DNA of 10,238 nucleotides from an uncultured Lachnospiraceae bacterium. GTDB lineage: Bacteria; Bacillota; Clostridia; Lachnospirales; Lachnospiraceae. The stretch is taken from NCBI GenBank assembly GCA_910579285.1, contig CAJTTT010000012.1:26617-36854 (forward strand), given 5' to 3'. The translations under genes and the position numbers were made by a program. The notes under the pieces were generated by a model. That model was not told the DNA's origin, did no database searches, and was given only the letters and a program-made list of their open reading frames with translations. Below, piece after piece: positions 5,833 through 10,238 of the stretch (the stretch's first letter is position 1; every line of letters begins with the position of its first letter).

Positions 5833-7332
5833 TTATAATCCGAGAAATTGTTTCACAACCGCTTTCATCTCCGCCTTGTCACAGACATGATCGTGCAGAA
5901 CCGGCGCGGTGCGAATCTCCTCAACGGCTTTCGGCACAGCCACATTGCCGATTTTAGACAGCTCATCTACCAGCTCAAAATCGCCCATGTCGTCATATTT
6001 CGGGTCAATGGCAACCATCACGCTTCTCGTGAACTTAAACGGACTTGCGGTGGAAGCGATCACCGTCTTTGTCCCGTCATCCGTATCAGCCGCATACTTC
6101 TTATAGACTGCACTCGCCACCGCCGTGTGGGTGTCGAGCACATAGCCCGTATTCTCATACATGGACTTGATTCTGTCCGCCGTCTCCGTTTCATCTGCGA
6201 AATTACCATAGAAATCAGCCAGCTGCTCCCTCATTTCCGGGGTAATCTGATAGCTGCCCTGTTCGGTCAGACTCTTCATCAACTGCGCATTCTTTTCCGG
6301 GTCGCCGCCGGCGATACGGTAAATCAGTCTCTCTAAATTGCTGGAAATCAGAATGTCCATAGAAGGGGAACTGGTCAGTTTGAACTCCCGGTTCCTGTCG
6401 TAATCTCCAGTCTGGAAGAAATCGTAAAGCACTTTATTTTCGTTGGAGGCACAGATCAGTTTATGAATCGGCACACCCATATGTTTCGCGTAAAAAGCTG
6501 CCAGAATGTTACCAAAATTACCTGTGGGAACCACCACATTGATCTTTTCTCCATCCTGAATCTTTTCCTCTTTTAAAAGCTGGGCGTAAGCATACACATA
6601 ATAGACCACCTGGGGCACCAGCCGGCCAATATTTATGGAATTGGCTGAGGAAAACTGTAAGCCGCGGCCAGCCATCTCTTCTGCCAGCTCCTTATCGTTA
6701 AAAAGCATTTTCACGCCAGTCTGGGCATCGTCAAAATTACCGTGGATGCCGACCACAAAGGTGTTATCCCCCTTCTGCGTCACCATCTGCTTCTCCTGGA
6801 TCGGACTGACACCATTCTTCGGGTAAAACACGATGATCTTCGTGCCCGGCACATCTGCAAAGCCCGCCAGAGCAGCCTTTCCCGTGTCGCCGGAGGTAGC
6901 TGTCAGAATCACAATCTCATTTTCCACATGATTCTTCTTCGCGGAAGTAGTCATCAGATGGGGCAGAATCGACAGGGCCATATCCTTAAACGCGATAGTC
7001 GCTCCGTGGAACAATTCCAGATAATAGGCGCCCTCCGCCTCCACAAGCGGCGCAATTACTTCCGTGTCAAATTTGGCGTCGTAAGCACGCGCGATACAAG
7101 ACTTCAGCTCTTCCTCCGTAAAATCCGTCAAAAACAGCTTCATCACCTCATAAGCCGTCTCCTGATAGCTTTTGTCCGCAAGTTCCTTCATGGTGAAGGA
7201 AAGCGCCGGGATGTGGTCTGGCACGAACAGTCCCCCGTCCTCCGACAAACCTTTTAAAATCGCCTGGGACGCTGTAATCTTTTCCCTGCCGTCTCTGGTG
7301 CTGCTATATAATACTTCCATTCTTTTTTCCAT
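5833..7332 (-). CDS. thrC: Threonine synthase
   Basis: A PLP-dependent cytoplasmic enzyme converting O-phospho-L-homoserine to L-threonine and phosphate, the last step of threonine synthesis. The 499-residue length fits the long (yeast/E. coli-type) class. Features in order: the N-terminal LYSSTRDG motif, SEDGGLFVP at 30-38, ELFHGATIAFKDMA with the PLP-lysine K116, TATSGDTGKAA at 144-154 and VVPTGNFGN further on for phosphate binding, and DILISSNLERL in the second domain. The start is ambiguous. ATG 7332 has AAAGG only one base away; ATG 7320 (MEVLYSSTR) matches the family N-terminus better but lies 13 bases from that site. No hom or thrB gene adjoins, so the pathway is dispersed in this genome. 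The likely promoter and operator lie at 7393-7431. Confidence 0.95.
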   Translation of the reverse strand: MEKRMEVLYSSTRDGREKITASQAILKGLSEDGGLFVPDHIPALSFTMKELADKSYQETAYEVMKLFLTDFTEEELKSCIARAYDAKFDTEVIAPLVEAEGAYYLELFHGATIAFKDMALSILPHLMTTSAKKNHVENEIVILTATSGDTGKAALAGFADVPGTKIIVFYPKNGVSPIQEKQMVTQKGDNTFVVGIHGNFDDAQTGVKMLFNDKELAEEMAGRGLQFSSANSINIGRLVPQVVYYVYAYAQLLKEEKIQDGEKINVVVPTGNFGNILAAFYAKHMGVPIHKLICASNENKVLYDFFQTGDYDRNREFKLTSSPSMDILISSNLERLIYRIAGGDPEKNAQLMKSLTEQGSYQITPEMREQLADFYGNFADETETADRIKSMYENTGYVLDTHTAVASAVYKKYAADTDDGTKTVIASTASPFKFTRSVMVAIDPKYDDMGDFELVDELSKIGNVAVPKAVEEIRTAPVLHDHVCDKAEMKAVVKQFLGL

Positions 7333-7392
7333 ACCTTTCTTCTGTGTAAAGTACCGTGCGCCTCCTCACGGAATTTTAAACTCCAAAGTGCC

Positions 7393-7420
7393 AACTTGAA
7401 TGTTATCACACTTTCAAGTT
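7393..7420. repeat. Perfect inverted repeat over the thrC promoter, candidate operator
   Basis: AACTTGAA (7393-7400) and TTCAAGTT (7413-7420) are perfect 8-base arms separated by 12 bases. The candidate thrC -10 (GATAAC on minus, 7402-7407) lies inside the spacer. No T-run follows on either strand, so it is not a terminator. A dimeric repressor contacting two major grooves about 20 bases apart would fit. The regulator is unknown. Confidence 0.5.
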
Positions 7421-7431
7421 CTGCGCAACAA
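7402..7431 (-). promoter_or_regulatory. Candidate promoter of thrC
   Basis: On minus, TTGTTG (7426-7431) is 18 bases from GATAAC (7402-7407), with TGT before it as an extended -10. The -35 is only 3 bases after the stop codon of the upstream hydrolase gene. Matches are moderate, but the position in the 102-base gap and the surrounding dyad support it. Readthrough from the hydrolase gene is also possible. Confidence 0.45.
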
Positions 7432-7434
7432 TCC

Positions 7435-8055
7435 TTACTGGAAGAATTCATGGTGTCCGTAGGAAAAAAGTCTGGTCAGTTTTCTGTCGAACCATTTGAG
7501 TTTGTCGGAATCAGCCTTTTCGCGGGCGCAGAAATACAACGCTCCCCGGGAAATATCTTCTCCGTAAAGGGCGCGCTCCACCGCCTCCACTGTATCATCG
7601 CTGACACGGACATTCTGGTACCGGCCGTCCACGGTCGGAGAAAACTGGGCAATCCCCTGCTCTTTCTGCATGACAACCTCCAACACCGTATCCGGGAACA
7701 GTTCGTTATTCACTCTGTTTAAAACCACATTGGCCACCAGAAGCTTGCCGTCCTGATCCTCGCCGCCTGCCTCCGCCTCCACAATCCGAAGAAGCGCATC
7801 ATAGTCCTTGTCCGACAACTGATACTTCTTCGTCTGTTCCAATACCTCGTAATCCACCACTCTCTGTCCCGAGGATACGCTCTCAAGCATCTCTACAAAG
7901 CTTTGCTTATCCTCCTCCATTGATGTGTCCAGATATTCCATACGGAAAGCAGGCTTGGCCGATATTCGGTCAATTTTCAGCTCCCTGACGCAGAGCCATG
8001 ATGATAGTATGGTCATCCCCGCCAAAAAGAAGCATGTAATATATTTCCTGTACAT
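7435..8055 (-). CDS. Membrane-anchored SleB/CwlJ-type cell wall hydrolase
   Basis: A 206-residue protein with a short cytoplasmic tail, one N-terminal membrane anchor (residues about 6-23) and an extracellular Hydrolase_2 domain from about 80. The domain opens with LLRIVEAEAGGE, where E95 is the expected catalytic acid. It continues LVANVVLNRV, QFSPTVDGRY, a helix with AVERALYGE, then GALYFC and a C-terminal GHHEFF that matches the family's closing histidine region. Members cleave peptidoglycan; SleB itself is a lytic transglycosylase of the spore cortex, but many Clostridial paralogues work in vegetative wall turnover. ATG 8055 is chosen for the GGAGGAAG (8058-8065) just upstream; longer in-frame starts would place the anchor internally. 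No spore-germination neighbour (ypeB) is seen. It is divergent from the HNH/AP2 gene, and no convincing promoter was found for it. Confidence 0.85.
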   Translation of the reverse strand: MYRKYITCFFLAGMTILSSWLCVRELKIDRISAKPAFRMEYLDTSMEEDKQSFVEMLESVSSGQRVVDYEVLEQTKKYQLSDKDYDALLRIVEAEAGGEDQDGKLLVANVVLNRVNNELFPDTVLEVVMQKEQGIAQFSPTVDGRYQNVRVSDDTVEAVERALYGEDISRGALYFCAREKADSDKLKWFDRKLTRLFSYGHHEFFQ

Positions 8056-8155
8056 CTCTTCCTCCATAGTCAAAGCAGTTTGCTGTCTGAAACACTGTGA
8101 CTCCATTTGGCTGCTATCATATTCTATGCAGAAAACAGGAAAAATATTTCTGAAT

Positions 8156-8183
8156 TTGTTTTTTTTCTCAAAAATGGTACAAT
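8156..8183 (+). promoter_or_regulatory. Extended -10 promoter of the HNH/AP2-like gene
   Basis: TTGTTT (8156-8161), 16 bases, then TACAAT (8178-8183) preceded by TGG. Transcription would start near 8190, right before AAGGAGG (8191-8197), giving a 5' leader of only about 16 bases with a strong ribosome site 8 bases from ATG. The spacer is T-rich. Confidence 0.55.
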
Positions 8184-8205
8184 TACTTAAAAGGAGGATT
8201 GATCC

Positions 8206-9003
8206 ATGAACCAGCCATTACCAGGCGTTTATACGGCAAAACGAAAGGATGGGACCGTATACTTTCGCGCTTCCTTAACTTATCGCAGCAAACATATCAG
8301 CCTCGGAAGCCATATCGACAAACAAAAAGCGCATGAGATTTACCGCACCGCCTCTGCGCTCTTAAACGATTCCTCCATCCGGCTCGAGGACTATACTGAC
8401 GATTCTCCTCTTGCCTTCGCCAAATGGGTCTGTCTGATAAATTTCCGCGACAACGGGATTTACTTTTCCTCCCCCATTTATATCCGTCCCCGGTTCTTTT
8501 ACTACTATTTTTCTCCGTCTGATTTTTTTATCTTCGATAAAGACGATCTGTTTTACTATTCCTCCCGCAGAATTTCCAGACGCGGCGGACATTATTTCGT
8601 AGCCGACTACGGGATGCAGGTCAATATTATGAGCCGTTACGGCATCAAAAACTATGCCGTAGAAGGCCGCGACTACCGCTTCATCAACGGCAATCCAAAT
8701 GATCTGCGCTACGAAAATATCGAAATCATAAACCGCTTTCACGGCGTAAATGTCGTTCAGGAAAAGGGCCGCACCAGATATCTGGTTAAAATCCATGTAA
8801 AGGGCAGCGTGAAAGTAGGCACCTACAATACGGAAATAGAAGCAGCCATCGCTTACAACAAGGCCATTGACCTGTTAAAAAAAGCCGGCGTAAACAAGGC
8901 CTATTCCCCCAATTACATGGAAGGAATATCACCTGATGTCTACGCCGACCTGTATCGCTCCATTCCCGTTTCTTCCCGTCTCCAGAATTACCGTTCTGAA
9001 TAA
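8206..9003 (+). CDS. AP2-like/degenerate HNH DNA-binding protein, homing-endonuclease relative
   Basis: A 265-residue basic, tyrosine-rich protein. Residues 7-52 (GVYTAKRKDG, YFRASLTYRSKHISLG, KAHEIYRTA) resemble an AP2-type three-strand-plus-helix DNA-binding unit. Residues about 128-175 resemble the HNH fold found with AP2 in phage homing endonucleases. The C-terminal AP2-like unit (about 188-237) includes YLVKIHVKGSVKVGTYNTEI and EAAIAYNKA. The nuclease centre is lost: where active members have DHINGN and DNR.EN, this one has RFINGN (158-163) and DLRYEN (166-171). I infer sequence-specific DNA binding without cutting, perhaps a domesticated regulator. The middle section 65-127 has no family I can name. 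The start follows AAGGAGG (8191-8197). The gene stands alone, divergent from the SleB-like gene, and overlaps the GH25 gene tail-to-tail. Intact length and good codon structure argue against decay. Confidence 0.72.
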   Translation: MNQPLPGVYTAKRKDGTVYFRASLTYRSKHISLGSHIDKQKAHEIYRTASALLNDSSIRLEDYTDDSPLAFAKWVCLINFRDNGIYFSSPIYIRPRFFYYYFSPSDFFIFDKDDLFYYSSRRISRRGGHYFVADYGMQVNIMSRYGIKNYAVEGRDYRFINGNPNDLRYENIEIINRFHGVNVVQEKGRTRYLVKIHVKGSVKVGTYNTEIEAAIAYNKAIDLLKKAGVNKAYSPNYMEGISPDVYADLYRSIPVSSRLQNYRSE

Positions 9004-10154
9004 TTGACAAAACAGATATTCAAATCCGCACCGCCGTCTATGCCGTTTAACACGCCATCCGTATTGTACTGCCACATGGCATATCGGTAAGGATAATCCG
9101 GGATCTCCTCCTCCTGGGAAAGCCACACATCATAATCCTGCAGCTTTGTCAGATCCACCTCTTTTAAGAGCCACTCCTTATCCCCGTAAATCATAGGCAC
9201 ATACCCAGACGCCCTGACCGCGTCCATAAAGCTAACCGTCACCGCCGTCTTGTCTTCCCGGCTAAGCCCTTCAATCCTCGACTTGTCGTTGGAGACAAAC
9301 TCCATGTTAAAGGCAACCGGGTACTTCACATGGGCCCTGTACGGCTCCAGATTCTGCACAACAAAGCTCGCCTCCTGGACAGCTTCATCCTGGGAAACGG
9401 CCTGGGAATAAAAATAGATCCCCACATCAAGCTGGGCTGCAATCGCACCTTCTATATTCTCCTTGAAATTCTCGTCCAGTGTGATCTGTCCTGTGCTGTA
9501 GCCCCTGCTCCCAAGGCGGATCATCACATAATCTACCCCCGCCGCCTTAAGGCTCGGAAAATTAACCTTGCCTGTATGCTTGGAAATATCTACCCCCACA
9601 TAGGAGGTCTCCCTCCCGTTTTCCATATACCGCTTTAAACCGGCTTTATCCTCCATCTTCGTAAAATCAAAGGTATTCTTTGTCAGATAGGGACTGATCA
9701 ATACCCATTCTTCCGAGCCGTCACGGTTTGTAACAAGCGTATGCTTCCCGTCTGTGGCAGGATCGTTTTGCAGTTCTTCCTCCTTCTGCCTTTCGCTCTC
9801 CTTCTCCCGTTCCGCTTTCTCGGCAAAAGGATTTTTAGACAGCGTGTTGTCCGCTTCGTCAGTCTCCGGCTTCTCCTCCTCTTCTTCCGGGTACATATCC
9901 CAGAAATCCAGATCCTCTGCACGAAGCTTTGGCGCCGCTTCTTCCTGGGCTGCCACAAGCTCCTCCTGTTGCGCTGCTTCTTCCTCCTTCTGCTGCTGTA
10001 CCTCCCGCAGATACTCGCTGCCTCCGCGTTTGTTGTCGTTTCCTTTGAACACGGTAAACAGAACGATCAGTACAAAAGCAGATACCCCGATCACCATATA
10101 AACCAGAGAGGGCCCTACGCCGCCCCCTTTCTCTTCTTCTCCCGGCAGTTTCAT
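8988..10154 (-). CDS. Membrane-anchored GH25 lysozyme-like protein with altered DxE motif
   Basis: A 388-residue protein. A short cytoplasmic tail precedes one membrane anchor at about 16-36. A Glu/Gln-rich linker, probably helical or coiled, spans 45-130. A GH25 muramidase domain covers about 185-384: YVGVDISKHTG (D189), VDYVMIRLGSRGY, a GIYFYSQA strand, AMWQYNTDGVLNGIDGGADL at the end. GH25 enzymes cleave the MurNAc-GlcNAc bond of peptidoglycan. The family's central DxE reads N283-M-E285 (FNMEF), so one of the two catalytic acids is Asn; E285 and D189 remain. Activity may be reduced or lost, and a wall-binding or scaffold role is possible. ATG 10154 has AAAGGA (10166-10171) eleven bases upstream. 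The promoter is at 10210-10238. Its last 16 bases overlap the opposite-strand HNH/AP2 gene. Confidence 0.88.
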   Translation of the reverse strand: MKLPGEEEKGGGVGPSLVYMVIGVSAFVLIVLFTVFKGNDNKRGGSEYLREVQQQKEEEAAQQEELVAAQEEAAPKLRAEDLDFWDMYPEEEEEKPETDEADNTLSKNPFAEKAEREKESERQKEEELQNDPATDGKHTLVTNRDGSEEWVLISPYLTKNTFDFTKMEDKAGLKRYMENGRETSYVGVDISKHTGKVNFPSLKAAGVDYVMIRLGSRGYSTGQITLDENFKENIEGAIAAQLDVGIYFYSQAVSQDEAVQEASFVVQNLEPYRAHVKYPVAFNMEFVSNDKSRIEGLSREDKTAVTVSFMDAVRASGYVPMIYGDKEWLLKEVDLTKLQDYDVWLSQEEEIPDYPYRYAMWQYNTDGVLNGIDGGADLNICFVNYSER

Positions 10155-10209
10155 ATATCAGCCATTCCTTTCTAAGCATAGAAACATTACTGTATTTTCT
10201 TTCGAAGAT

Positions 10210-10238
10210 ATGATACCATGATATCTGTGAAATGGCAA
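10210..10238 (-). promoter_or_regulatory. Extended -10 promoter of the GH25 gene
   Basis: On minus, TTGCCA (10233-10238, ending at the window edge) is 17 bases from TATCAT (10210-10215), with TGG directly before it. Predicted leader is about 48 bases. An imperfect dyad (GATATgAT / ATgATATC, 10207-10225) covers the -10 and may be an operator or chance. Confidence 0.6.

Noticed and set aside
10151..10165. Five-codon upstream frame ATG GCT GAT ATA TGA whose stop overlaps the GH25 start codon
   Set aside because: AAAGGA lies directly against this ATG, too close to serve it, and is 11 bases from the GH25 ATG, which is acceptable; most likely chance.
9741..10175. Long plus-strand frames opposite the GH25 linker
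   Set aside because: Low-complexity Leu/Phe/Ser-rich translations produced by the Glu-rich coding strand; no start signals.
1..10238. Search for CRISPR repeats, tRNA/rRNA, insertion sequences, attachment sites or prophage
   Set aside because: No regularly spaced repeats, cloverleaf or rRNA-like stretches, transposase or integrase motifs, or phage structural genes were seen. The GH25 protein is membrane-anchored, not a phage endolysin in context.

Overview
The window looks like chromosomal DNA of an anaerobic, low-to-mid GC Firmicute, most likely a Lachnospiraceae member (Clostridium cluster XIVa). The evidence is strong AAGGAGG-type ribosome binding sites, sigma-A promoters with extended -10 elements, an ATP-type PEP carboxykinase, a Lachnospiraceae-like citrate synthase, a DUF6323/DUF6179 gene pair, and SleB-like and GH25 wall hydrolases. 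I see no rRNA, tRNA, CRISPR array, transposase or phage gene. It reads as core chromosome with a few lineage-specific genes.

Left part (1-3831): the 5' portion of pckA runs off the left edge on the minus strand. A short orphan flagellin-like gene follows, also on minus. A 387-bp divergent intergenic region (2021-2407) then separates flagellin from a plus-strand citrate synthase. That region holds both promoters, an AT-rich dyad and a structured leader. PEP carboxykinase and citrate synthase both act at the PEP/oxaloacetate/citrate node. A 14-bp hairpin at 3790-3831 separates citrate synthase from the next convergent operon.

Middle (3850-5435): a two-gene minus-strand operon, DUF6323 then DUF6179, has its own promoter. 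Both proteins are uncharacterised. Next to it, a long hairpin terminator ends the upstream thrC unit and overlaps a consensus plus-strand promoter.

Right-middle (5491-8055): three genes on minus. In transcription order they are a membrane-anchored SleB-like wall hydrolase, threonine synthase (thrC) and a small three-helix membrane protein 12 bp after thrC. A perfect inverted repeat covers the likely thrC promoter.

Right (8156-10238): a plus-strand gene encodes a protein with a degenerate HNH fold between two AP2-like DNA-binding modules. It overlaps tail-to-tail by 16 bp with a minus-strand gene for a membrane-anchored GH25 muramidase-like protein whose DxE motif reads NxE. The most interesting items are the DUF pair, the HNH/AP2 protein, the altered GH25 protein, the divergent mini-flagellin and the citrate synthase leader. 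None is clearly a new system from sequence alone.
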